A stretch of 64,000 nucleotides of DNA from Pseudomonadota bacterium (GTDB lineage: Bacteria > Desulfobacterota > Desulfobulbia > Desulfobulbales > Desulfocapsaceae), in contig JAEYNP010000007.1 in assembly GCA_023412495.1 (NCBI GenBank), positions 133,672-197,671 of the forward strand, given 5' to 3'. The translations under genes were made by a program, and so were the position numbers. Below, piece by piece: positions 53,939 through 63,354 of this stretch. Position 1 is the first letter of the stretch; each line of letters opens with the position of its first letter. The notes under the pieces were generated by a model, which worked only from the letters and a program-made list of their open reading frames with translations, was not told the origin of the DNA and did not search any database.

Positions 53939-54637
53939 TGTTGCTACCACGACATGACCGATCCTATTTGTGTTCTGTTCAATGGACCACGCTGTTTGCG
54001 GGTCCAGTGCAACAGTTTGTGTTGTCAGCCAATTGCGACATATTTGGTAATAGCAATCAACGCCAAGAGTGATAAGTAGAAACCCCATACTGAAAATGAT
54101 TTTAATGTTTCAAATATAAGGTGTGATATTTTTCCTTTAGGAAGAACTGAGTATAAATCTTCCTCTGAAGGCGCAGACAACATTGAGCACCTTTTCGACT
54201 ACTGCATAGAGAAAGGATTACCGCAGAATGAGCTTTATGTCGAAAGGTTTCTGACTTGTTCGTTCTCTATATACCTATACTCCCGAGAAAAAACCGTGTT
54301 TTCAAGTGCTCCAGGACACGACATGGCTTTTGGCTTTGCTGGAAGATGCGGTTGTCTTGGTCTGACCGGTATGACTTGGTTTGCTTGAAAGAGTTTCTTC
54401 CTAAGTATCTTACTGACAAACATACCCCGAATACCTGGGGGCAATGAACCGTCGGGTGTCTTGAAACCGGTTTGGAAAGCCTGTCAGAACAGATTTCGAT
54501 TTCTACTACCTAATCCAATACTTTCCCAATTCTATTCTTTTTCTAATCCGGCTCAGGCATTATCCGGCTGATTCGCAAGACCGACGGCTATTCGAAAGAA
54601 AAGCTGCTGTTCGATTTTCCGTATTTTTGTGCTGGTT
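53939..54637. other. AT-rich intergenic stretch with a possible decayed gene
   Basis: A plus-strand frame without an ATG runs from about 54079 to 54386 (NIRCDIFPLGRTEYK, ADNIEHLFDYCIEKG, QNELYVERF). It has natural-looking composition but no known signature and no start, so it may be a gene fragment. The remainder shows no gene. Confidence 0.35.
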
Positions 54638-55393
54638 ATGCCTTTATTCTCAGTATCGCTTCTGGTTGCCGCTCTCTGCATTTTTCCCGGTATCGGGTTA
54701 TTCCAAGAAACGTCCTCCTCCGCAGCAGAGGCTCCATTTCAAGTCATCGCCTCATCAGACCTTTCTTTCGATTTCACTACCTTGCCGAAAGAGGGCCGCG
54801 ATCAGTTGACAGATCTCGGCTTTGCTTTGGAACGGGTGACAGGGGATGAGAGCCTCCTCCGCCTCTCGGCCGAAAACGGCAGGCTGAATGTGGCCACCTC
54901 CGGACCCGCCTTGTCCGTACTGGTGAAAAAGGACCTCCATCATGCCCAGCCGGGAATACTCGAGCTTGTCTGGGGCATCGAGCGCTATCCTCGGGGTGCT
55001 GACTGGAGCCGGGGAAAAAGGCAGGAAGCGATGATGGTAGTCCTCTTTTTCGGCGACCCCTTGCCCGGCGGCAGTTTTTATCTCCCCGACATGCCGCTCT
55101 TTCTCGGCATGTTTCTCGGCGAGCACGAGCCTCCGCTTAAGCCCTTTGTCAGCGACAATTATCCCGACACGGGAAGATACGTGTGCCTGGGAAATCCTCC
55201 GCCGGGGCAAACGATCACTACCAGGCTGGACCTCCGCGACGCCTTCCGGGACTGGTTCGGCAACAGGGACATTCCGCCGCTCACCGGCATAGCCATCGAG
55301 GTCGATACCCGCGATCTGCCTGCAGAGGACGCATGGTCTTCGGCCTTCATCTACCAAATCAGCCTGAAGAAGGCTGAAAGACAGGATAATTGA
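54638..55393 (+). CDS. Secreted DUF3047-like protein of unknown function
   Basis: A signal peptide (MPLFSVSLLVAALCIFPGI...) leads to a domain with LELVWGIERYPRGADWSRGKRQEAMMVVLFFGD, which resembles the DUF3047 family of secreted proteins. I cannot confirm family membership. The start could be ATG 54638 or GTG 54629. The stop overlaps the region just before the next gene (about 2 bases), so it is probably cotranscribed with the acyltransferase. Confidence 0.6.
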   Translation: MPLFSVSLLVAALCIFPGIGLFQETSSSAAEAPFQVIASSDLSFDFTTLPKEGRDQLTDLGFALERVTGDESLLRLSAENGRLNVATSGPALSVLVKKDLHHAQPGILELVWGIERYPRGADWSRGKRQEAMMVVLFFGDPLPGGSFYLPDMPLFLGMFLGEHEPPLKPFVSDNYPDTGRYVCLGNPPPGQTITTRLDLRDAFRDWFGNRDIPPLTGIAIEVDTRDLPAEDAWSSAFIYQISLKKAERQDN

Positions 55394-55395
55394 AT

Positions 55396-57126
55396 ATGAT
55401 TTCCGTCGATCAGGTCGTCACCGAACACTACCCGGCGCTGAATGCGCGCAGGTTCACCGGTCCCTTCATCAAAACCCTGCTGCGCCGTCTGCTGCATGAG
55501 CGGGCCTTTCAGGATTTTGCCGGGAACTATCCGCACCTGCGCGGCATCGAGTTCGTCGAACAGGTCCTCGAGCACTTCAGCTTCTCCTTCGTGGTGGCCG
55601 ACCGGCAGCGGGAAAACATCCCGCCCTCGGGCCGGCTGATCGTCATTGCCAACCATCCGATCGGCTCCCTCGACGGGTTGGCTCTGCTCAAGCTGGTCCA
55701 TGAAACGCGGTCGGACGTGAAGATCGTTGCCAATGACCTGCTGATGACAGTCCCGCCTCTCTGCTCCCACCTCCTGCCGGTGAAAAACATGACCGGCACG
55801 AGCAGCAAGCGAGATATCGAACGGATTTTGGACGCTCTCGCCAGGGAAGAGGCGGTTATCGTCTTCCCCGCGGGCGAAGTGTCGCGGTTTGGCCACCGCG
55901 GCATCCGGGATGGCAAATGGAACCGCGGCTTTCTGAAGATCGCCGAACGGAGCCGCGCCCCGATCCTGCCCGTCCATATCGCCGGCCGCAACTCGATGCT
56001 CTTCTATCTGGCCTCGATCCTCGCCAGGCCGCTGTCGACCCTCATGCTGGTAGGCGAGATGTTCAGGCAGGAGAAAAAACAGGTCCGGATCACCATCGGC
56101 TCCCTCATTCCGTACCGCGCCCACAGTTCCGTCGCCACCAGCCGCCCTGAGAAGGTGAAGCTTTTCAAAAGGAGCGTCTATCGTATAGGCGAGGGCAAAA
56201 AGCCGCTTTTCCTCACCGAATCGGCCATTGCCCGGCCGGAGCGGAAGGCCGATCTGAAGAAGGCGGTATGTGAAGGCGAAAAGCTGGGCAGAACCCCCGA
56301 CGGCAAATCAATCTTTCTTTTCGACCCGAAAGATTCCTCGCCGGTCATGCGGGAGATCGGCCGATTGCGGGAGCAGGCCTTCCGGGCGGTGGGCGAGGGG
56401 ACCGGCGAGCGGCGGGACCTTGACCGCTTCGACTGGTATTATAGGCATCTCATCCTCTGGGATGACGAGGACCTGGAAATCGCAGGCGCATACCGGTTTG
56501 TCGATGCCGGCCGGGTGCTGGCCGACAAGGGAGCGGACGGCCTCTACTCGGCGAGCCTCTTCCATTTCAATCCGGACAAAGCCACCTTTCTCGAAGGAGG
56601 CCTGGAACTGGGCCGCAGCTTCGTGCAGCAGCGCTACTGGGGCAAACGCAGTCTCGACTACCTCTGGTACGGCATAGGCGCCTTCCTCGCCGGGAACCCC
56701 CGGTATCGCTACCTCTTCGGAGCGGTCAGCATCAGCAGCGCCTTGCCGCCGGTCGCACGGGAACTCCTCATCTATTTCTACAAACTCTATTTTGCCGGAA
56801 GCGATGAGGGCGATGGGACGACCTGCCGTTCCCGCAATCCCTTCATCTTCACCAGGCCAATCGAGAGCCTTGCCGCGGAATTTGCCGGCAACGACTGCCG
56901 GGAGGACTTCCGGCGGCTGAAATCCCTGCTCACCAACCTGGGTGTGGCGATTCCGCCGCTTTACAAGCAGTACGCAGAGCTCTGCGAGCCGGGAGGAGTG
57001 GTCTTCCTCGCTTTCAACGTCGATCCCTCCTTTAACAATTGTGTCGACGGGCTGGTGATCGTCGACCTGCACAAGCTGAAAGAGCAAAAGCGCAAGCGCT
57101 ATATCGAGGAGACGATTCTGCGCTGA
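55396..57126 (+). CDS. OlsF-like bifunctional acyltransferase (ornithine lipid synthase candidate)
   Basis: The N-terminal half (about residues 70-250) is a PlsC-type O-acyltransferase with ANHPIGSLDG (HX4D) and FPAGEVSRFG. The C-terminal half (about 290-560) is an OlsB-like GNAT N-acyltransferase with GAYRFVDAGRVL and SLDYLWYGIGAFL. This order matches OlsF, where the C-terminal part makes lyso-ornithine lipid and the N-terminal part adds the second chain. Ornithine lipids replace phospholipids when phosphate is scarce, which suits the neighbourhood. At 576 residues the length is as expected. ATG 55396 has AGGA nine bases upstream. Confidence 0.8.
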   Translation: MISVDQVVTEHYPALNARRFTGPFIKTLLRRLLHERAFQDFAGNYPHLRGIEFVEQVLEHFSFSFVVADRQRENIPPSGRLIVIANHPIGSLDGLALLKLVHETRSDVKIVANDLLMTVPPLCSHLLPVKNMTGTSSKRDIERILDALAREEAVIVFPAGEVSRFGHRGIRDGKWNRGFLKIAERSRAPILPVHIAGRNSMLFYLASILARPLSTLMLVGEMFRQEKKQVRITIGSLIPYRAHSSVATSRPEKVKLFKRSVYRIGEGKKPLFLTESAIARPERKADLKKAVCEGEKLGRTPDGKSIFLFDPKDSSPVMREIGRLREQAFRAVGEGTGERRDLDRFDWYYRHLILWDDEDLEIAGAYRFVDAGRVLADKGADGLYSASLFHFNPDKATFLEGGLELGRSFVQQRYWGKRSLDYLWYGIGAFLAGNPRYRYLFGAVSISSALPPVARELLIYFYKLYFAGSDEGDGTTCRSRNPFIFTRPIESLAAEFAGNDCREDFRRLKSLLTNLGVAIPPLYKQYAELCEPGGVVFLAFNVDPSFNNCVDGLVIVDLHKLKEQKRKRYIEETILR

Positions 57127-57176
57127 AATCAGCGATCAGCTGCCAGCTTGCCAGCTGAAAGCTGATTGCTGACCGC
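57127..57176. repeat. Family E short AGCTG-type repeat, copy 1
   Basis: Repeats of CAGCTG/AGCTGA type, ending GCTGATTGCTGACCGCTCA, in the convergent gap between the acyltransferase and the PhoH gene. The same end recurs at 60440-60484. Confidence 0.6.
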
Positions 57177-58523
57177 TCATAGAATATTGCTTGCCAGCTC
57201 GGCAAGCTCCGAGCGCTCGCCTTTGCGCAGGTCGATGTGGGCGTAAAGCTTCTGCCCGGCCATCTTGTCGATCAGGGTGGACAGACCGTTGGAATGGATA
57301 CCGAGGTATGGATGGTCGATCTGGTTGATATCGCCGGTGAAGACGATCTTGGTGCCTTCGCCTGCCCGGGTGATGATGGTTTTGACCTCGTGGGGCGTAA
57401 GGTTCTGGGCCTCGTCGACGATCATGAACATCTTCACCAGACTGCGCCCTCGGATATAGGCAAGGGGCTCGATGGCCAGCTTCTCTTCCTCTATCATGGT
57501 CTGGAGGCGCCGGAACATCTCGTTCTTTTCCGGGAACTGGCCGCGGATCACGCCCAGGTTGTCGTAGAGGGGCTGCATGAATGGCTTGATCTTCGAGACG
57601 ATATCGCCCGGCAGGTAGCCGATATCCCGGTTGGACAGGGGGATGATCGGCCGGGTCAGGAGGATCTGCCGGTAGCTCGTCCTGCTCTCCAGCGCGGCGG
57701 CAAGCGCGAGGAGAGTCTTGCCGGTGCCGGCCTTGCCGGAAATCGTCACCAGTTTTACCTCCGGATTCAACAGGGCGTGCACGGCGAAGGTCTGCTCAAC
57801 GTTGCGCGGGGTGATGCCGTAGACGGTTTCCTTGGTCACCCGCCGGATCTCGTAACCGCCCGTGCCGTTCAGTCTCGGGCAACAGGCGGCGAGCGCCGAG
57901 TTTTTGCCGTTGCGCAGGATCAGGTACTGGTTGGGCAGCAGGGCAGGTTCCGGGCGGTACTCCTCTTCAGTCAGCCGGCCTTCCGGTTCGTGCAGTCTGG
58001 CAATGAGCTCTGAGGGCAGGTCTTCCGCATAGTGGCAGCCGGAATAGGGGTGAGTGGGGTCGCGGACGTAGTCGGTGGTGTAATCCTCGGCCAGCAGCCG
58101 GACCGAGCGCGCCTTCATCCTGAGGTTCACGTCCTTGCTGACGATGACCACCGTGTCGTTCCTGTGCTTTTCGGAGATACGGTAGGCGATGTTGATGATC
58201 CGGTGGTCCTTTTTTTGACCGTTCGGAAAGATGATCTGCAGGTCGGGATGCATGTCCTTGTCGAGGCGGATGGCGAGCACTCCCTTGCCTTCGCCGAGCG
58301 GCATGCTGCCGTTGAACAGTTTGCAGGCGCTCAGCCTGTCGAGTTCCCGGACGAATTCGCGGGCATGATAGTTGATCATCTGGGTGCCCTTTTTGAACTG
58401 GTCCAGTTCCTCCAGGACGGGGATGGGGATGATGATGTCGTGCTCGTCGAAATTGTAGATGCAGGTGCTGTCGTGAAGAATGACGTTGGTGTCCAGGATG
58501 AAGATCTTTTTCTTTCTCGGCAT
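57177..58523 (-). CDS. PIN-domain PhoH-like ATPase
   Basis: The N-terminal PIN domain (FILDTNVILHDS, then VLEELDQFKKG) is followed by a PhoH ATPase with ISGKAGTGKTLLALAAALE and Walker B MIVDEAQNLTP. Such PIN-PhoH (PhoH2) proteins act as RNA helicase/nuclease enzymes. The family name comes from phosphate-starvation induction in E. coli, but induction here is not shown. ATG 58523 has GAGGAG five bases upstream and gives 448 residues. The longer in-frame extension to 58610 is rejected. Confidence 0.9.
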   Translation of the reverse strand: MPRKKKIFILDTNVILHDSTCIYNFDEHDIIIPIPVLEELDQFKKGTQMINYHAREFVRELDRLSACKLFNGSMPLGEGKGVLAIRLDKDMHPDLQIIFPNGQKKDHRIINIAYRISEKHRNDTVVIVSKDVNLRMKARSVRLLAEDYTTDYVRDPTHPYSGCHYAEDLPSELIARLHEPEGRLTEEEYRPEPALLPNQYLILRNGKNSALAACCPRLNGTGGYEIRRVTKETVYGITPRNVEQTFAVHALLNPEVKLVTISGKAGTGKTLLALAAALESRTSYRQILLTRPIIPLSNRDIGYLPGDIVSKIKPFMQPLYDNLGVIRGQFPEKNEMFRRLQTMIEEEKLAIEPLAYIRGRSLVKMFMIVDEAQNLTPHEVKTIITRAGEGTKIVFTGDINQIDHPYLGIHSNGLSTLIDKMAGQKLYAHIDLRKGERSELAELASNIL

Positions 58524-58822
58524 AGCGCTCCTCGTGGAAGATAGGACCTCGCCCGGGCCATCACCCGGGTAACCGGTGTGTGTTACACGTGCCAAGAGCT
58601 TGCCCTGCAAATGTTAAGGAAAGAATAGAATCCCTTAAGGGCACGGTTAAATAAAGGTACTGAGCGGTAATCCCTAACACAACTCTCAATATTTTCTCAC
58701 TGCAACCAAACATTGATCTCCCAAGATGCGGCTGATCGAGAAGTCCGGAAAACCGCGACGTCACGCCGTATTGGCGGGCCGCTCGGTTTGTCAGTTTACG
58801 CATGCAACCAAAGGAGATCGAT

Positions 58823-60409
58823 ATGTCCATTCCCGGCCCTCGCCCGCTGCTGCCTTTTTTCCTGGTGTTCACATTTGCGATGATGCTCGCCGGTCCGGTT
58901 CGGGCGGCGGCTCCCGACAACCGCTGGCCTGCCTGCACCGCAACCACGGCAATCCAGAAAATCTCCTTTGTCCATGTCTCGGATATGCATGCCCGGTACA
59001 ATCCGGAAGCGGACGGCCAAACCCCGGTGGGACGCATCCGCGGTTTCTATGAGGCGGTGAAGAAGGAAAATCCCTACACCGTGTTCACGGACGGCGGCGA
59101 CGACTATGAAAAGGGATCGGTGGCCGAAGAATTTAGCCGGGGCAGATCGACACGTGATGTCGTCCAGGCCATGGCCTATGATGTCCGGACCATCGGCAAT
59201 CACGATTTCGCCTGGGGCCTGGATGAGTTGCTGCGGTTTTCCGACGATCCCCGGGCGGTGGTGCTTTCCGCCAACTCACGCCTCCTGGGCCGCGACGGCC
59301 GAGTGTCGGATACGCAACCTTGGCGAGAGTACGCGGAGTTGCAAGTGGGCTGCATGAAAATCGGCTTTTTCGGTCTCACGACCAGACCTTACGATGCCGC
59401 CGGGCGGCAGAGCGACGGCCCCATTTATCCGGATGTTCCCACCCTCGTCTCTGATTACGATCATCTGAGCATCGCAAGACGCATCATCGAGGAACACCGG
59501 AGCGAAGTTGACCTGCTCGTCCTGGTGAGTCACCTGGGCATTACCGATGACATCCGGATCGCGGAGGCGACGGAAGGCATCGATCTGATTCTCGGCGGCC
59601 ACAGCCACACCGTCCTCGACAAGGCCATCCAGGTCAAGGGGACCCGGATTGTCCATCCCGGCGCCAACGCCGAATTCATCGGCCGGTTCGATCTTCACTA
59701 CGACCTGAGCAGGAGGTCCGTCGCCGACAGCAGTTACGAGCTGGTGGAAAACCGGCCCGGCGTGACGCCGGCAAGCGCGGGCCTCGACGGAACCGTGGCC
59801 AGAATCCTGCGCCGTTACCGGCATGAAATAGAGGAGCCGGTCGCGTCGGTGACAAAAGGGCTCGATCGCCCGGAGATCGCCGGAATCGCCGCGCTTGCCG
59901 CGATAAGCCTGCCCGGGGTGGATGCAGCTTTCATCGCCCCGCACAGTGTCTGGCAGGACAACTGGCAAGGGGGGTTGCTCACCCGGCAGGATCTGCTCGA
60001 TACCTTCAAGGTCGAACGGGAACCGGTGGGAACCACCGGCACCAGCAGTCTCTATTGGATGCGGGTGAAGGGTGCGGACCTGCTCCTGGCCCGACAGGTG
60101 CTGCGGGATTTCGCCTACGCGGGACCGGAGGAGGGGATCGAGGCCGAGGCCTTCTATACGGTGGCCATGCAGAAGGGCCAGGCGGTCCGGCAGGAGACTC
60201 TCTTCGGGAGACCGATTTCCCTGCTGCCGCCTCAGCCCATGGCCGAGCTGTGGGAAACGGTGGCCGCCTTCGGCCGCGATCGCTGGTTGAAAGGCCTGAC
60301 CCTGGACGGGGAGGTCGCGACGCTGCCTGTCGGCCCGGCGCAAAGCCTTTTTGCCGGCACGGAGAGGGTGCCGCACGGATCGGATGCCGGAGATCAGCCG
60401 CGCTCGTGA
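58823..60409 (+). CDS. Secreted 5'-nucleotidase / metallophosphatase
   Basis: A signal peptide (FFLVFTFAMMLAGPVRAAA) leads to a calcineurin-like domain with VSDMHARYNP, TDGGDDYEKG, TIGNHDFAWG and LGGHSHTV, the metal-ligand motifs of the 5'-nucleotidase family, followed by a C-terminal 5_nucleotid_C-like domain. It should cut phosphate from extracellular nucleotides or sugar nucleotides. AAGGAG lies six bases before ATG 58823; the in-frame codon at 58802 is upstream of that site. The 299-base gap before it holds no gene. Confidence 0.9.
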   Translation: MSIPGPRPLLPFFLVFTFAMMLAGPVRAAAPDNRWPACTATTAIQKISFVHVSDMHARYNPEADGQTPVGRIRGFYEAVKKENPYTVFTDGGDDYEKGSVAEEFSRGRSTRDVVQAMAYDVRTIGNHDFAWGLDELLRFSDDPRAVVLSANSRLLGRDGRVSDTQPWREYAELQVGCMKIGFFGLTTRPYDAAGRQSDGPIYPDVPTLVSDYDHLSIARRIIEEHRSEVDLLVLVSHLGITDDIRIAEATEGIDLILGGHSHTVLDKAIQVKGTRIVHPGANAEFIGRFDLHYDLSRRSVADSSYELVENRPGVTPASAGLDGTVARILRRYRHEIEEPVASVTKGLDRPEIAGIAALAAISLPGVDAAFIAPHSVWQDNWQGGLLTRQDLLDTFKVEREPVGTTGTSSLYWMRVKGADLLLARQVLRDFAYAGPEEGIEAEAFYTVAMQKGQAVRQETLFGRPISLLPPQPMAELWETVAAFGRDRWLKGLTLDGEVATLPVGPAQSLFAGTERVPHGSDAGDQPRS

Positions 60410-60439
60410 AAAATATAGCTCTCGGTGGTCAGCGTCGGC

Positions 60440-60484
60440 CGGCAGCTCAAAGCTGACAGCTGGAAGCTGATTGCTGACCGCTCA
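60440..60484. repeat. Family E short AGCTG-type repeat, copy 2
   Basis: CAGCTCAAAGCTGACAGCTGGAAGCTG-like sequence ending GCTGATTGCTGACCGCTCA, as at 57127-57179. It lies between the nucleotidase and the membrane-protein gene. Confidence 0.6.
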
Positions 60485-60506
60485 ACCTTCAACCCGAGGA
60501 AACACC

Positions 60507-61916
60507 ATGTCCATCATCATCGCTCCAGCAACTCTTCCGAAAACTCTTCCCGCGGTTGTCTCCAGCAGGGGCGCCGCCTGGCTTTTCAGCGTTGCCGTCA
60601 GTCTGCTTTTCCTCCTCGCCCCGGCCATCTGGAACGGCTTTGCCATCGTCTTCCACGATACCGGCGGCTATATCGACCGCGTCACCCAAATGAACCTGGG
60701 CTACGGCCGCTCGTTCTTTTACGGGCTGTTCCTCTGTTTCACTTCCCTGGGCTGGTGGACGTTCTGGGGGCCGGTGATGGTCCAGGCCCTCGCCGCTATC
60801 TGGCTCATCCGGCTGATGCTCCGTTGTCACGGGCTGACCGCAGGGCCATTGACCGTGGCTGCCTTTGCCGCAATCTTGTCCATTTTTACCGGCATATCCT
60901 GGTATGCCGCCCAGCTGTTGCCCGACATCCTGATCCCCCTCACGGTCCTTGCCCTGTGGCTTCTGGGATTTCGCCGGCAGGAACTGAGCCTGGCCGAGGG
61001 GATGCTTCTGTTCGCCATCGCCCTGCTCGGCATGCTGTCGCATATGTCGTGCCTGGCGCTCGGTCTGGGGCTCGCTCTGGTGACGGTGGTGGCCAAACTT
61101 GCCGGCAAGCGGTGGCAGCCGGGTCTTCCGGTGCATGTCCTGCCGCCCCTGGCGACCGTCATGGCCGCGGTGATTCTCATGCCGCTGGTGCACTTCATGC
61201 TGGTCGGCAAAGCCGTTTACACTCCCGGCGGGCCGGTCTTCATCTTCGCCCGTTTCGTACAGGATGGCCTCGCCCGGAAATATCTTGCGGAACACTGCCC
61301 GATCGAGGGCGTCAAACTGTGCGCGCTGCAGGACCGTCTGCCCAAGACCGCCGACGAGTTCTTGTGGGCGGACGGATCGCCATTCAAGGAGATCGGCGAC
61401 TGGGATGGGGCCAAGACGGAACTCGGCTATCTGGTGCGTGAAATCCTCAAGACCTATCCGGGCGAGGCGATCCGGTCTTCCCTCCTCTTTACCGCCCAGC
61501 AGATGGTCCTGGTCGCCACGGGGGACGGGCTGGACGAGTATCACTTCCATGCCCGGGGTGTCTTCGCCTCACTATCCCGATCGGTTGCCGATCAATACCA
61601 GGCAGCCCGCCAGCAGCAGGATCAGATCACCCAGGTCCTCTTCGACAGCTTGAACAAGATCCATGTCCCCATCGCTCTGCTGTCGATATTCGGTCTTGCC
61701 CTGGTGATCCCCTGGGGGGTGATGAAGCGGCAGGCGGATATCGCCAGCCTTGCGGCCTTCGCCTTCGTCAGTCTTCTCGGCAACGCCTTTATATGCGGGG
61801 CTCTTTCCAACCCCCATGACCGCTATCAAAGCCGTCTGGTGTGGGTTGCGACATTGGTGGTTCTGATGGCCGTCGTTCGCCGGCAACTCATGACGAGTGA
61901 AGGGGAACGGCGGTAA
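60507..61916 (+). CDS. Polytopic inner-membrane protein of unknown function
   Basis: The 469-residue protein has about ten hydrophobic segments, with FHDTGGYIDRV and LGYGRSFFYGLFL after the first helix, an arrangement that recalls membrane glycosyltransferases of the GT-C type (acidic residue in the first loop). I do not recognise the family, so this is only a hint. ATG 60507 with GAGG seven bases upstream sets the start. The next gene along (minus strand) is a GT2 glycosyltransferase, which fits a glycan-assembly role. Confidence 0.65.
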   Translation: MSIIIAPATLPKTLPAVVSSRGAAWLFSVAVSLLFLLAPAIWNGFAIVFHDTGGYIDRVTQMNLGYGRSFFYGLFLCFTSLGWWTFWGPVMVQALAAIWLIRLMLRCHGLTAGPLTVAAFAAILSIFTGISWYAAQLLPDILIPLTVLALWLLGFRRQELSLAEGMLLFAIALLGMLSHMSCLALGLGLALVTVVAKLAGKRWQPGLPVHVLPPLATVMAAVILMPLVHFMLVGKAVYTPGGPVFIFARFVQDGLARKYLAEHCPIEGVKLCALQDRLPKTADEFLWADGSPFKEIGDWDGAKTELGYLVREILKTYPGEAIRSSLLFTAQQMVLVATGDGLDEYHFHARGVFASLSRSVADQYQAARQQQDQITQVLFDSLNKIHVPIALLSIFGLALVIPWGVMKRQADIASLAAFAFVSLLGNAFICGALSNPHDRYQSRLVWVATLVVLMAVVRRQLMTSEGERR

Positions 61917-61934
61917 ATGCTCTTTGAGAATCTT

Positions 61935-62090
61935 GATGGACTCGTAAAAAGTCCGATCTACTTCGTTGTAGGTCTGAAACGGCGCTTTGCTGGACCATAT
62001 GTACTACCAAAAGCACCGTTTCAGACACCACGCCTCGTATATAAAACTTTTTCCAGAGTCCATCTCCAAGGGTTGGAGCATTTTTTACGG
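61935..62090 (+). repeat. Family A intergenic palindromic repeat, copy 7
   Basis: Full-length forward copy with GATGGACTCGTAAAAAG, core arm CTGAAACGGCGCTT, an imperfect return arm AAAGCACCGTTTCAG, and tail CTCCAAGGGTTGGAG followed by CATTTTTTACGG. It lies between convergent genes. The bases 62091-62298 after it show no gene. Confidence 0.93.
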
Positions 62091-62298
62091 CAATCAATCT
62101 TGGCTTATGCCAAGTGAAATGGGATCCTCTACAGCATTTTTCAGTGCCGTGAGTTGTTCGCTCTTTTCAAAGTGGTTCGGCCTCATTCAATGTACTTTCT
62201 TTTATATACCAGTGGAGGCCTTTTACCGTAACAATATCTGCCTTTCGCCCCAACAGACGTTCGAGGTCGAAGACCATTCCTTTGAGGGGAATAGGACC

Positions 62299-63354
62299 TT
62301 ATCCCTGCTGCATCGCCGGCGTTGCTAAAGCTGGGGCGATTGAGATGGTGTTTCCCGCCGGCCTGAGAAGTGTCGTGCAGGTTTCGACTTTTTCCCGGCA
62401 GGGCGGATATGCCGGTATGCCGGAGGCGGATATTGCCGGCATATCGAGATAGCGCATCCGCTTCATTTCAATCCGACCCCGGGTCACCGTATCCAGAATC
62501 AGGCCGCAGGCGAAACTGAGAAAGCCGATGATCATCATGCACATCGACAACACCGCGGTGGGTATCCGCGGCACCAGCCCGGTCTCGATGAATTCCTTCA
62601 GGATGGGGGTCATCAGAGTCACCGACGACAGGGCGAAGAACAGGGCGACGACAGTAAAAAAGGGCAGCGGCTTCTCTTCTTTGATGAAATTCAGGATGGA
62701 CCATAGGATTCGGATGCCGTCCCGGTAGGTGGAGAGCTTGCTGGTCGATCCCTCCGGCCGGTCCTTGTAGGCCGTGGTGATTTCCGCAATCGGCATGCGC
62801 AAGTGCAGGGCATGGATGGTCAGTTCCGTTTCCGTCTCGAAACCGGCGGCCAGGGACGGGAAGCTTTTAACATACCGCCGGGAAAAGACCCGGTAGCCGG
62901 ACAGCATATCCTTCAGTCGATTGCCGAAGGTCCAGGCTACGATCCCCGTCAGCAGGCGATTACCGAAACGGTGGCCGGGGCGATAGGCCTTCTTGATTTC
63001 GGTGATCCGTGCCCCGTTGACCATGTCCAGTTGATTCTCGACCAGAAGCCTGACCATTTCCGGGGCTGCGGCGGCGTCATAGGTGGCGTCGCCGTCCACC
63101 ATCACGTAAATGTCGGCCTCGATATCGGCGAACATCCGCCGTATTACATTGCCCTTGCCCTGCAGCGGCTCGAAACGGACAATGGCTCCGGCCGCCCGCG
63201 CCCGTTCGACGGTGCGGTCGGTGGAGTTGTTGTCGTAGACGAAGATCTGCGCTCCGGGAAGATGACGGCGGAAGTCCTCCACCACCCTGGCGACGGTGGC
63301 TTCTTCGTTGAAACAGGGGATCAGGACGGCGGTTTTCAATAGTGGTGTTTGCAT
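62299..63354 (-). CDS. GT2 glycosyltransferase with C-terminal membrane helices
   Basis: The 351-residue protein has the family 2 opening TAVLIPCFNEEATVARVV, YDNNSTDRT, the metal motif VMVDGDATYD and DMLSGYRVFSRR. The C-terminal third has two membrane helices (FFTVVALFFALSS and AVLSMCMMIIGFLSFACGLIL), as in dolichyl-phosphate-mannose-synthase-like or bactoprenol glycosyltransferases. It should add sugar to a lipid carrier. ATG 63354 fits the family start; an in-frame TTG at 63417 adds an unrelated 21 residues. Confidence 0.85.
   Translation of the reverse strand: MQTPLLKTAVLIPCFNEEATVARVVEDFRRHLPGAQIFVYDNNSTDRTVERARAAGAIVRFEPLQGKGNVIRRMFADIEADIYVMVDGDATYDAAAAPEMVRLLVENQLDMVNGARITEIKKAYRPGHRFGNRLLTGIVAWTFGNRLKDMLSGYRVFSRRYVKSFPSLAAGFETETELTIHALHLRMPIAEITTAYKDRPEGSTSKLSTYRDGIRILWSILNFIKEEKPLPFFTVVALFFALSSVTLMTPILKEFIETGLVPRIPTAVLSMCMMIIGFLSFACGLILDTVTRGRIEMKRMRYLDMPAISASGIPAYPPCREKVETCTTLLRPAGNTISIAPALATPAMQQG

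Noticed and set aside
6681..62090. Family A repeats as a CRISPR array or an IS
   Set aside because: Copies are scattered singly, not regularly spaced, and contain no transposase frame.
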